From NCBI RefSeq assembly GCF_030929595.1, contig NZ_JAVFVR010000004.1, forward strand, positions 396,896 through 460,895: a DNA stretch of 64,000 nt, read 5' to 3'. A program made the translations under genes and the position numbers. Below the pieces are notes generated by a model. The model was given only the letters and a program-made list of their open reading frames with translations, was not told where the DNA came from and did not search any database. This DNA is from Flavobacterium sp. LHD-85 (GTDB taxonomy: Bacteria; Bacteroidota; Bacteroidia; Flavobacteriales; Flavobacteriaceae). This document shows positions 17,731-25,725 of the stretch, one piece after another. The first letter of the stretch is position 1, and each line of letters opens with the position of its first letter.

Positions 17731-19590
17731 ATGCAAAAATTCTTTTTAACATCCATCTTATTTTTTCTGTTAACCATTAGCACTGCTCAAAACAAGGTTA
17801 AAAAAATAAACGTAAAAGATTATGGTATTATGGCTAATACCAAAGAAAATTTAACTGCAAAAGTTAATCAGCTTATTGAAGGATTGGGAAGCGAATCTGT
17901 ACAAATAATTTTTCCGAAAGGACGTTATGATTTCTATCCTGATGCCAATTATTACAGAACTTATTATGAGAGCAATACTTATGATGCCGATACCAGAAAA
18001 CTGGCCATTCTCATAAAAAACAAAAAGAATATTACGATTGATGCTCAGCAATCTGATTTTGTGTATCATGAGCACATTCAGCCTTTTACATTAGATAATG
18101 CAGAAAACATCACAATCAAAAATGTAAACATCGATTGGGATGTTCCTCTAACATCTGAAGCCGAAATTATTGAAGCAGATGAAAATCACATTCTAATGAA
18201 AATTGATATAGCTCAATCTCCCTACAAAATCCATGAAAAAGGTTTGACTTTTATAGGAGAAAATGCTAATGAAAACTGGGCGCTCTCTGAAGGTTCGTGG
18301 TTAATTGAATTTGATAAAAACCATATTATCCCAGCAAATACAGGTGATAATGGTTGTGTAAAAGGAGACTTAAAAAATGTAATTTACAGCGAAGTAAAAC
18401 CAGGATTGGTAGTAATGAAAGGAAATTTTACCAAAACACCCGCCGTTGGAAACTTTGTAATATTAAGACACGGAAAACGTGATCACGCCGGAATGTTTTT
18501 ATTTCATAGCAAAAACACTAAACTGGAGAATATTAATGTTTACCATACTTCCGGATTAGGAATTCTATCTCAATACTGCGAAAATATTGAGATGAGAAAA
18601 GTAAATATGCTTCCAAATCCTAAAAAAAATCGATATCTCAGCGGACACGATGATGGTTTGCATTTTATGGGATGCAAGGGCGAAATCATAATAGACAATT
18701 GCGACGCACAAGGCCTAATGGATGATCCTATTAACATTCATGGAACCTACGTGCCGGTAATGCAAAAAATAGACGACTATTCTGTAAAATGCAACTTTGG
18801 ACAAAATATGTCTCACGGATTATTATGGGCTGTCGCTGGAGATAAAGTTGGCTTTATTCAGAAAAAAGAAATGAACACGATGTCTTACGGAATTGTTTCA
18901 AGTTTTGAACCGTTAGATGTAGATCATTTTATTATCAGATTCAAAGAAAAAATTCCGACCGATATAGATGCCAATTTTGTTCTGGAAAATCTAAGTTGGA
19001 CGCCAAATGCTACAATTACAAATTGCTTTGTGGGTAGCAATCGTGCACGTGGTTATTTAATATCCACTCCAGGAAAAGTGGTAATATCTAATAATATTTT
19101 CGAAACCAGTGGCTCGGCCATTCTTATAGCGGGAGATGCAAATTATTGGTTCGAAAGCGGTGCTGTAAAAGACATTACCATCAAAAACAATGAATTTAGA
19201 TTTCCATGTAATTCCTCTTATTATCAATTTTGTGAAGCAATTATCAGCATTTATCCTGAAATTCCGTCACCAAATGCTTTGCAACCATTTCATAAAAATA
19301 TAAAAATAGAAAATAACAGTTTTAACCCTTCAGACTACCCTATTCTTTACGCCGTTTCTGTAGACGGATTAAGTTTTAAAAACAATTCGATCAAACGTAG
19401 TTATGCTTTTACTCCTTGGTATCCAGAGAAATACAACTTTAGAATTGAAGCCTGCAAAAATGTAGAAATTAGCGGAAACAAAATTGAAAAAGATGTATTA
19501 GGAAAAAATATTCTTCTGAAAGGAATGCAACCAACGGAACTAAACTTACAGAATACAGAATTAAGTGTTGAGATAGCAAAACCAAATTAA
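17731..19590 (+). CDS. GH110-type alpha-1,3-galactosidase, right-handed beta-helix
   Basis: This 619-residue secreted protein (signal to about residue 20) starts with a pectate-lyase-like 'VKDYGIMAN' and continues as beta-helix coils ('ITIKNVNIDWDVP', 'TKLENINVYHTSGLGILSQ', 'VEISGNKIEK'). The GH110 character comes from length near 600 and from 'SGHDDGLHFMGCKG' followed by 'QGLMDDPINIHGTYV'. The Asp pairs at 307-308 and 331-332 are 24 residues apart and are the best catalytic candidates. GH110 enzymes cleave terminal alpha-1,3-linked galactose, including blood-group B antigen. Partnering with GH109 genes supports the reading; a generic beta-helix lyase or hydrolase is the alternative. A hairpin precedes it, and the second operator/promoter module lies just downstream. 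Confidence 0.78.
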   Translation: MQKFFLTSILFFLLTISTAQNKVKKINVKDYGIMANTKENLTAKVNQLIEGLGSESVQIIFPKGRYDFYPDANYYRTYYESNTYDADTRKLAILIKNKKNITIDAQQSDFVYHEHIQPFTLDNAENITIKNVNIDWDVPLTSEAEIIEADENHILMKIDIAQSPYKIHEKGLTFIGENANENWALSEGSWLIEFDKNHIIPANTGDNGCVKGDLKNVIYSEVKPGLVVMKGNFTKTPAVGNFVILRHGKRDHAGMFLFHSKNTKLENINVYHTSGLGILSQYCENIEMRKVNMLPNPKKNRYLSGHDDGLHFMGCKGEIIIDNCDAQGLMDDPINIHGTYVPVMQKIDDYSVKCNFGQNMSHGLLWAVAGDKVGFIQKKEMNTMSYGIVSSFEPLDVDHFIIRFKEKIPTDIDANFVLENLSWTPNATITNCFVGSNRARGYLISTPGKVVISNNIFETSGSAILIAGDANYWFESGAVKDITIKNNEFRFPCNSSYYQFCEAIISIYPEIPSPNALQPFHKNIKIENNSFNPSDYPILYAVSVDGLSFKNNSIKRSYAFTPWYPEKYNFRIEACKNVEISGNKIEKDVLGKNILLKGMQPTELNLQNTELSVEIAKPN

Positions 19591-19656
19591 ATTCTACTTC
19601 GAATTTAAAAAGAATATACATTTTTTATAGCCAGGCGATAAAAATCGTTTATACCA

Positions 19657-19691
19657 TGTGCTCGAGCACAAAATTAGTGTGTTCGAGCACA
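19657..19691. promoter_or_regulatory. Tandem palindromic operator upstream of DUF3472 copy 2
   Basis: TGTGCTCGAGCACA (19657-19670) is a perfect 14-bp palindrome. TGTGTTCGAGCACA (19678-19691) is identical to the second site before SusC. Centres are 21 bp apart, so both sites face the same side of the helix. The match in sequence, order and distance to the promoter indicates co-regulation with the SusC unit. Confidence 0.8.
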
Positions 19692-19706
19692 TATTTCTGT
19701 TTTTTC

Positions 19707-19737
19707 TTGTTTAATCAAAATATATTCAATAGTTTCG
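19707..19737 (+). promoter_or_regulatory. Promoter of the second DUF3472-GH109 unit
   Basis: TTG at 19707-19709, a 20-bp spacer and TAGTTTCG at 19730-19737 are the same elements and spacing as at 1117-1147. The spacer sequence itself differs, so the conserved boxes stand out against a diverged background. Confidence 0.65.
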
Positions 19738-19875
19738 TTAAATAATTAAAAGTAAGCATTGTTTTATTTGTTATCTCAAAATACCATAACCACCTCATTA
19801 ACAGATTACAACATAAAAAACAAAGTATTTAAAAAACATAATTAGATTTAAAACATACGTTTTTGATTTTTAAAA

Positions 19876-19902
19876 CCTCTCTAATTCGGTTTGTTACAGA
19901 GG
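19876..19902 (+). promoter_or_regulatory. Conserved intergenic hairpin, copy 3
   Basis: CCTCTCTAA (19876-19884) pairs with TTACAGAGG (19894-19902) with one C/C mismatch. The flanks resemble copy 2 (AAAACCTCTCTAATT, then GGTT). It ends 33 nt before the start codon at 19936. It follows a promoter rather than a gene end, so a simple terminator role is less likely for this copy. Confidence 0.6.
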
Positions 19903-19935
19903 CAATTCAAAAAAAGAAACGAATTCAGCAATCAA

Positions 19936-21255
19936 ATGAAAAAAATTGTATACTTATTACTTGCTTTGGCATTAATTTCTTTTTCTCCTATAAAAGACGC
20001 CTCTTTCGTTGAAAGAAACACAATAGAAGACCCTAAAACAAAAATTTCACTGCCACTTGCAGGAAATGCATTTAGCTCGATACATATTGACGGAAGCAAT
20101 ACAATTACAGACAATGGCATTGAAAATTGGACAAACCCTAATGAGTTTTTCACTTTATATTTTAAGATTTCAAAACCTGGAATTTTTCAATTTACAGTTG
20201 AAGAATCTGTCGAAGTTTTTGGAAAATCAGAAGTTGAATTTTCTATAAATAACGAATCTAAAAAAGTAACGTTCACAGATTCAAAAAAAGCAATTTCCAT
20301 TGGAACTTGGACAATAAAAAAAGAAGGTTATGTTGCTTTAAAGATCAAAGGAATCAGTAAAACTGGTGATCGTTTTCCTTCTATAAATCGTTTAGAAATT
20401 TCAAGCAAAGATTTTGATGGAAAAATATCTTATGTGCCAAATAATGAAGGTAACTTTTATCATTGGGGACGTCGCGGGCCTTCGGTTCATTTAAACTATC
20501 AGGTTCCTGAAAATGTCAATGCAGAATGGTATTACAACGAAATTACTGTTCCTAAAAATGAAGACAAAATAGGTTCTTATTTTATGGCAAACGGATTTGG
20601 CGAAGGCTATTTCGGAATTCAAGTAAATTCGGCGACTGAAAGACGAATTTTGTTTTCGGTTTGGAGTCCCTTTGAAACAGACGATCCAAAAAGTATTCCT
20701 GATTCGCAAAAAATCAAAATGCTCAAAAAAGGAGAAAATGTACATGCAGGAGAATTTGGAAGCGAAGGTTCTGGCGGACAGAGCTATTTAAAATACAGCT
20801 GGAAACCCGGAACAACATATAAGTTTTTGTTAAGAGGATTTCCTGAAAACAATAATTCAACAACTTATACTGCTTATTTCTATGCACCAGAATTAAAAAA
20901 ATGGTTATTAATTGCAAGTTTTAATCGTCCGCAAACATATACTTATTTAAAAAGATTTCATTCCTTTTTAGAAAATTTCATTCCGGAACAAGGTAATTTA
21001 TCACGAAAAGTTCTATTCAACAATCAATGGGTTTGCGATGAAAAAGGGAATTGGACTGAAGTTAATTCAGCTCGTTTTACAACAGACAATACAGGAACAA
21101 AAGGATATCGAATGGACTTCGCAGGCGGACTGGAAAATGATTCGTTTTACTTAAAAGATGGTGGTTTCTTTGACAATTTCACCACACCAAAAGCAATATT
21201 TACAAGACCATTAAACAATAAAAAACCAGAAATAAATTTTGATGCTTTGCCATAA
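19936..21255 (+). CDS. DUF5077/DUF3472 domain protein (copy 2)
   Basis: This 439-residue exported protein is a paralogue of the 6169 gene with the same two domains. Identical stretches include 'ESVEVFGKSEVEFSI', 'NNEGNFYHWGRRGPSVHLNY' and 'KMLKKGENVHAGEF'. The start is ATG 19936, giving the signal 'MKKIVYLLLALALISF'. A frame beginning at 19891 would run through hairpin copy 3 and is unlikely. Unlike copy 1 there is no cysteine at the signal end, so this copy is probably soluble or periplasmic rather than lipid-anchored. It is the first gene behind the second operator/promoter module and precedes GH109 copy 2 by 41 bp. Enzymatic activity is unknown. Confidence 0.78.
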   Translation: MKKIVYLLLALALISFSPIKDASFVERNTIEDPKTKISLPLAGNAFSSIHIDGSNTITDNGIENWTNPNEFFTLYFKISKPGIFQFTVEESVEVFGKSEVEFSINNESKKVTFTDSKKAISIGTWTIKKEGYVALKIKGISKTGDRFPSINRLEISSKDFDGKISYVPNNEGNFYHWGRRGPSVHLNYQVPENVNAEWYYNEITVPKNEDKIGSYFMANGFGEGYFGIQVNSATERRILFSVWSPFETDDPKSIPDSQKIKMLKKGENVHAGEFGSEGSGGQSYLKYSWKPGTTYKFLLRGFPENNNSTTYTAYFYAPELKKWLLIASFNRPQTYTYLKRFHSFLENFIPEQGNLSRKVLFNNQWVCDEKGNWTEVNSARFTTDNTGTKGYRMDFAGGLENDSFYLKDGGFFDNFTTPKAIFTRPLNNKKPEINFDALP

Positions 21256-21296
21256 ATGATGAAGTATTGATCAACAAAAAACAAATTAATTTACTC

Positions 21297-22676
21297 ATGA
21301 AAACTACATTTTTTAAATCGGCAATTGTTCTTTTTCTTTTGTTTGGATGGACGATTGCTTCTGCACAAATGATTAAGACCAAAACACCTGCACGCCCGAA
21401 AGGACAGCAAGACGTATTAAGAATGGCTGCAGATCCAATTCCAACGGTTCGTGTAGCCTTCATCGGACTTGGAATGCGCGGTCCGGGCGCGGTTGAACGT
21501 ATGACACATATTCAAGGTGTAGAAATTGTGGCGTTGTGTGACATGACTCAGGAAAATACTGCAAAATCAAATGAAATTTTGACCAAAGCTGGTTTTCCAA
21601 AAGCACAGGAATTCTATGGCGATGAAAATGCTTGGAGAAAAGTTACAGCCTTGCCAAACGTAGATCTAGTGTATATTGCTACAGACTGGCTTCATCATGC
21701 TTCTATCGGAGTTCAGGCAATGAAAGATGGAAAACACGTTGCAATTGAAGTTCCGGGAGCTTTGACTATGAAAGAAATTTGGGAACTTATTGATACTTCA
21801 GAAAAAACGAGAAAGCATTGCATGCAATTAGAAAACTGTGTTTACGATTTCTTCGAATTAACAACATTAAACATGGCACAGCAAGGTGTTTTTGGAGAAA
21901 TTCTTCACGCTGAAGGTTCTTACATTCACGGTTTACAGCCTTTCTGGGGAGAATACTGGAACAACTGGAGAATGGATTATAACATAAAACACCGCGGTGA
22001 TGTTTATGCGACGCATGGGATGGGGCCAGCGTGTCAGGCACTAAACATTCACCGTGGTGACAAAATGAATTTCTTGGTTTCTATGGATACAAAAGCCGTA
22101 GGAAATCCTGCTTACATTAAAGAAAAATCAGGACAGGAAATTAAAAATTTTAGAAACGGAGATCATACCATGACTATGATTCGTACTGAAAACGGAAAAA
22201 CAATTCACATTCAGCACGATGTTACTTCTCCTCGTCCGTACAGCAGAATGTATCAATTAAGCGGTACAAAAGGGTTTGCTAATAAATATCCGCTTGAAGG
22301 TTATGCTTTGGACGGAAAAGAGTTAAGCGATGACGTAAAACCAAACCATGAAAAATTGAGTGCACACTCTTTTGTTCCTGAAGAAGTTAAAAAAGCATTA
22401 ATGGAAAAATACAAACACCCGATTGCTAAAGGAATTGAAGAACAAGCGAAAAAAGTCGGCGGTCACGGCGGAATGGATTTCATTATGGATTATCGTTTAA
22501 TTCACTGTCTGCAAAAAGGACTTCCTCTTGATATGGATGTTTATGATTTAGCCGAATGGTCTTGTTTAGGGCCATTAACAGAGATTTCTCTTGACAATAA
22601 TTCTGCTCCTGTTGAAATTCCAGATTTTACACGTGGAGGATGGAACAAACTTAAAAAATTAGAGTTTTCAGAATAA
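21297..22676 (+). CDS. GH109-type Gfo/Idh/MocA glycosidase, probable alpha-N-acetylgalactosaminidase (copy 2)
   Basis: This 459-residue protein has the same length as copy 1. After the signal peptide it differs from it by about a dozen substitutions, half of them clustered in the first 25 mature residues. All putative functional motifs are kept: GLGMRG, EVPGALT, HGMGP, NIHRGD, GHGGMDF. The nucleotide sequences, however, differ at many third positions, so this is not a recent copy. The start is ATG 21297, where a good signal peptide begins; an upstream ATG at 21267 would add ten residues. It is followed by a terminator homologous to that of copy 1. Function as for copy 1. Confidence 0.8.
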   Translation: MKTTFFKSAIVLFLLFGWTIASAQMIKTKTPARPKGQQDVLRMAADPIPTVRVAFIGLGMRGPGAVERMTHIQGVEIVALCDMTQENTAKSNEILTKAGFPKAQEFYGDENAWRKVTALPNVDLVYIATDWLHHASIGVQAMKDGKHVAIEVPGALTMKEIWELIDTSEKTRKHCMQLENCVYDFFELTTLNMAQQGVFGEILHAEGSYIHGLQPFWGEYWNNWRMDYNIKHRGDVYATHGMGPACQALNIHRGDKMNFLVSMDTKAVGNPAYIKEKSGQEIKNFRNGDHTMTMIRTENGKTIHIQHDVTSPRPYSRMYQLSGTKGFANKYPLEGYALDGKELSDDVKPNHEKLSAHSFVPEEVKKALMEKYKHPIAKGIEEQAKKVGGHGGMDFIMDYRLIHCLQKGLPLDMDVYDLAEWSCLGPLTEISLDNNSAPVEIPDFTRGGWNKLKKLEFSE

Positions 22677-22699
22677 ATAATATTGGTTAGTTAGTAAGG

Positions 22700-22739
22700 G
22701 ACAAGAGGGCAAAGTAGATGTTGCTCTCTTGTCTATTTT
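22700..22739 (+). terminator. Hairpin terminator after GH109 copy 2
   Basis: GACAAGAGGGCAA (22700-22712) pairs with TTGCTCTCTTGTC (22721-22733), 13 bp with one G-U, followed by TATTTTA. It is homologous to 8965-9003, including the preceding 'attggttagttag'. It ends the utilization locus. Confidence 0.8.
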
Positions 22740-23106
22740 AGACAATTCGTAAAATTTACATTGTACAAAAAATATCGCTCCTCTGGAGCTTTACATTGTA
22801 AATGCCTATTCTTTGCTATAAATATCTAGCTTCTCCGAAGCTTGTAAAAAGAGATTTCCTTTAAATGGACAACATTATATAAAAACATATTGCAAAGCCC
22901 AGCGGGGCAAAATATGTATAGAATTTCGATAATACAATGAAAAGAAGCTCCAGAGGAGCAAAATATTTATAGATCTTAACAAGACAAACTTTAGAAAGCT
23001 CCGGAGGAGTGACATGTTTTTTACGATACATAACATGTCGCTCCTCTGGAGCTTTATATTGTAAATATTATTTTTTGCTATACATATTTCGCTTCTCTGA
23101 AGCTTA
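22740..23106. repeat. Cluster of GCTCC-GGAGC palindromic repeats
   Basis: No gene is visible in this stretch. A unit of about 75 bp beginning CGCTCCTCTGGAGCTTTA occurs at 22776-22850 and again, directly repeated with changes, at 23039-23112. Each unit ends in a second small palindrome (GCTTCTCCGAAGC; GCTTCTCTGAAGC). Inverted single copies lie between them near 22934 (GAAGCTCCAGAGGAGC), 22895 (CCCAGCGGGGC) and 22995 (AAGCTCCGGAGGAG). This looks like a REP-type cluster. A short open frame near 23009-23203 lies within it and is not called. Confidence 0.8.
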
Positions 23107-23136
23107 TAAAAAAAAAGCTGTCCTTTTGAGACAGCC
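23107..23136 (-). terminator. Terminator of the LysM-OsmC operon
   Basis: Read on the minus strand, GACAGC-type arms (23117-23122 and 23130-23135) with an 8-nt spacing are followed by a run of about ten T. It lies 23 bp past the OsmC stop codon. Confidence 0.8.
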
Positions 23137-23158
23137 CCTTTTAATATTCAGTCAAAAA

Positions 23159-23560
23159 CTAATTCCAGTTGAAAGTAATTTTCTTTTCTATTTCACTACT
23201 TAAACTTAGAAATACTGGGCATGTCATTGCAGCACGCTCTAAAATAGTTTTACTTTTTTCATCAGCATTGCTTTTCATTTGAAACACAATTTCGATTGCT
23301 CCAATTCTTCTTGGCTCGGCATTCATAATCTTAGTTACTTCTGCTGTCGAACCCACAAAATCAACTTCTAAATCACGGGCTTTAATTCCCATAATGGTCA
23401 TCATACAGCTTGCTAAAGCATTTGCAACTGTATCTGTTGGAGAAAATGCTTCCCCTTTTCCGTTATTATCTACTGGTGCGTCAGAAATAATTTCGCTTCC
23501 TGATTGCACGTGAATTGAACTTGTTCTTAAATCTCCTAAATAGGTTACTTTTGATGTCAT
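23159..23560 (-). CDS. OsmC family peroxiredoxin-like protein
   Basis: This 133-residue cytoplasmic protein is in the OsmC/Ohr family, thiol peroxidases acting on organic hydroperoxides. The two conserved cysteines are present: C52 in 'ALASCMMTIMG' and C114 in 'MTCPVFLSL'. Length is slightly short of typical OsmC (about 140) but complete. Its ATG overlaps the stop of the upstream LysM gene in a TAATG arrangement, suggesting translational coupling, which is an odd partner for an envelope protein. The physiological substrate is not deducible. Confidence 0.88.
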   Translation of the reverse strand: MTSKVTYLGDLRTSSIHVQSGSEIISDAPVDNNGKGEAFSPTDTVANALASCMMTIMGIKARDLEVDFVGSTAEVTKIMNAEPRRIGAIEIVFQMKSNADEKSKTILERAAMTCPVFLSLSSEIEKKITFNWN

Positions 23561-25632
23561 TAATTTGCTACTTTTAAAGTTAAGTCACTATCATAATATA
23601 AGATGTAAACACCTTTATTAGCGTGTCCGCCATCTTCTTTTCTATAATATTGAAATTTATTATCTACTTGCTGAGTCGTCATCAAATCAGCAGTTTCCTG
23701 AAATGTTTTTCCCTGCACCAAACGCATCATCGTGTCAAACGTCACATCAAATCCTCTAGTTGCATAAGTAGTCGGATTTGCTTTATTTTTCAAACGGTAT
23801 TGTTTTTCATAAATTAAAACTGACTGTTCGTCACTTTCACGCGTTACAGAAGGATACATTAATTTCAATTTCACTAAATTATCAAAACTAATTTCATCTG
23901 TATCTAATGTGCTGTTTGGCTCTAGAATTACCAATTGAACTTGACAAGTTTTCTGAGAATCAAGCAAAGCTTTAATCGTAGCTTTAACCATAGCAGTATT
24001 ACCTGTTTCCATTACTACATAATTCATACGGTTTGGGATCAATAAGCTTTTTAAATTAGCCACATCCAAACCTCCTGTTTCTGTTAAAGAAGCAAATGCA
24101 ACTCCTTTTTGGTTTTGTTTGATGTAATTAATAACCGATTCTTTTTTCTTATCAACTACCGCTACAATATTTCCATTTTTAGAACGCATATAATCAAAAA
24201 TAGAATTTTTAATCACGTCATTTGAAGGTATTGTTTGGTATAAATTGTCAATCGGATTGGCACTATCTTTTGATAAAGGTGAAATTACAGGAACATTATA
24301 AGAACGTAACATGTTTGCTGTTGTTTCTGCATTAGTTTGGTAAAATGGCCCAATTACAGCATCTGCATCTTGAAGTTTCGGAGTTAAACCTACAACATTA
24401 GAAGTTGTTTTGGTTTCTTGAGAATCATAAATAGCAACATCAATTGGCAGTTTCAATGTTTTTGCAGAATCAATAGCCATCAAAGCTCCAGAATAAAAAT
24501 CTAAAGTCATATTTAAAAACTTATCATTTTTAATTCTATTAGCCGTTCCAGACGTATCACTTTGTATTTTTGCCATATTAAAAGGAAGCAGTAAAACTAC
24601 TTTTTTACGCTCATTAACACCTCTCTTTTTGGTTAATTCAACAATTTCTGCATTTTCGTTTTCAGTAGATTTTACTTTATCAACGATTTTAATTCCGCTT
24701 CCAGTACTTTCTACAGGTTTGTTTACTGAAGAATCTGCTGGTTTTTCAGTAGGAACTTGCGCTGCAATAATTGGTGCAGGTGCAATATATCCAGCAGGAA
24801 CTTTCAGAACCATTCCTTCTTTTACCCCTTCAGAAAGTGACGGATTTAATGCCACTAATTCATCTTGCGATAAATGGAAAACTCTTCCCAAACTATAAAA
24901 AGTTTCTTTCGGTTTTACCTGATACTCCATATAAGTCACCGCTTTTTTAGAAGATTCAGCTGGTTTCTTATTTTCAGCAGGCTTTGCTGTTTCTGTTGCA
25001 ACATGTTCAGTCTTTGGAGCTGTTCCTTTTATGGTCAGTCTATAACCAACTGGCAAACTATTAACGATATCCGGATTACGTTTTTCCAATTCGTCAACAG
25101 TCATATTGTACTGTTTTGCAATACCAAATTTTGTTTCTTTTGGCTGAACATCATGATATACATATTTTTCAGCAACTTTTTCTTTAGCAGGTTTTGCAGC
25201 AGTTTTCGGAGTCGATCCCTTTGCAGGAATAACCAATTTCTGTCCGATTTGAACACCTGTTTTCTCCAAAAACGGATTTGCCGCTTTTAAAGCTTCATCA
25301 GAGATTCCGTATTTTTTCTCGATACTGTAAAACGTTTCTTTTGGCTGCACCTCATGAATAATTTCTTTTCCTGAAGAAGCAGCTGTTTTAGTTTCAGAAA
25401 CTTCTTTTTTTGCTTCTCCTGTCGTAGGAATCAACAATACTGTGTTTGGGCTTAAACCTGTTCTAGCATCTGGATTCAGCTTATAAATATCATAAGGCGT
25501 AACCTTAAATTTTTGGGCAATCTGATTAATAGTTTCACCACTTGACACTTTATATTTCACCACTTTTTCCTGAGAAAAAGCACTTGAACTAATAAAGAAT
25601 ACAAGAGACAATAATGTTAAATAGTACTTCAT
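23560..25632 (-). CDS. LysM protein with periplasmic-binding-protein-like C-terminal domain
   Basis: This 690-residue exported protein has a signal ending 'SSAFSQ' (about residue 21). Four LysM modules follow at about 25-70, 92-135, 155-200 and 235-280, each with a '(P/S).ET...IA..(F/Y)' start and an 'L...NP' end. After a Pro/Ser-rich linker, residues about 345-690 form a type I periplasmic-binding-like domain ('KVVLLLPFNM', 'ALMAIDSAKTLKLPIDVAIYD', 'DADAVIGPFYQ', 'NVPVISPLSKDSANP'). LysM binds peptidoglycan; the second domain resembles amino-acid ABC binding proteins and the fold of LpoA. A role in envelope maintenance is inference. It lies 93 bp after another LysM gene and overlaps osmC by one base. 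Confidence 0.85.
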   Translation of the reverse strand: MKYYLTLLSLVFFISSSAFSQEKVVKYKVSSGETINQIAQKFKVTPYDIYKLNPDARTGLSPNTVLLIPTTGEAKKEVSETKTAASSGKEIIHEVQPKETFYSIEKKYGISDEALKAANPFLEKTGVQIGQKLVIPAKGSTPKTAAKPAKEKVAEKYVYHDVQPKETKFGIAKQYNMTVDELEKRNPDIVNSLPVGYRLTIKGTAPKTEHVATETAKPAENKKPAESSKKAVTYMEYQVKPKETFYSLGRVFHLSQDELVALNPSLSEGVKEGMVLKVPAGYIAPAPIIAAQVPTEKPADSSVNKPVESTGSGIKIVDKVKSTENENAEIVELTKKRGVNERKKVVLLLPFNMAKIQSDTSGTANRIKNDKFLNMTLDFYSGALMAIDSAKTLKLPIDVAIYDSQETKTTSNVVGLTPKLQDADAVIGPFYQTNAETTANMLRSYNVPVISPLSKDSANPIDNLYQTIPSNDVIKNSIFDYMRSKNGNIVAVVDKKKESVINYIKQNQKGVAFASLTETGGLDVANLKSLLIPNRMNYVVMETGNTAMVKATIKALLDSQKTCQVQLVILEPNSTLDTDEISFDNLVKLKLMYPSVTRESDEQSVLIYEKQYRLKNKANPTTYATRGFDVTFDTMMRLVQGKTFQETADLMTTQQVDNKFQYYRKEDGGHANKGVYILYYDSDLTLKVAN

Positions 25633-25725
25633 AATATGGCTTAAAACAATTTAATTTCTAATTTAAAAATATCTCACAAATTTGCTCAAAGCAAAATTCG
25701 AGCCGTTTGTTATTTCAATCGAAAA

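Larger units (their letters stand above)
19591..19935. other. Regulatory gap before the second DUF3472-GH109 unit
   Basis: These 345 bases hold the second operator pair (19657-19691), a promoter (19707-19737), about 200 bases of leader and hairpin copy 3 (19876-19902). The whole arrangement parallels the SusC upstream region, so the gap is regulatory rather than empty. Confidence 0.75.

Noticed and set aside
22740..23112. Possible CRISPR array
   Set aside because: Units are palindromic and few, spacing is irregular, copies are in both orientations and no cas gene is nearby.
23009..23203. Short open frame in the REP cluster
   Set aside because: It is made of repeat palindromes and runs into the OsmC gene antisense.
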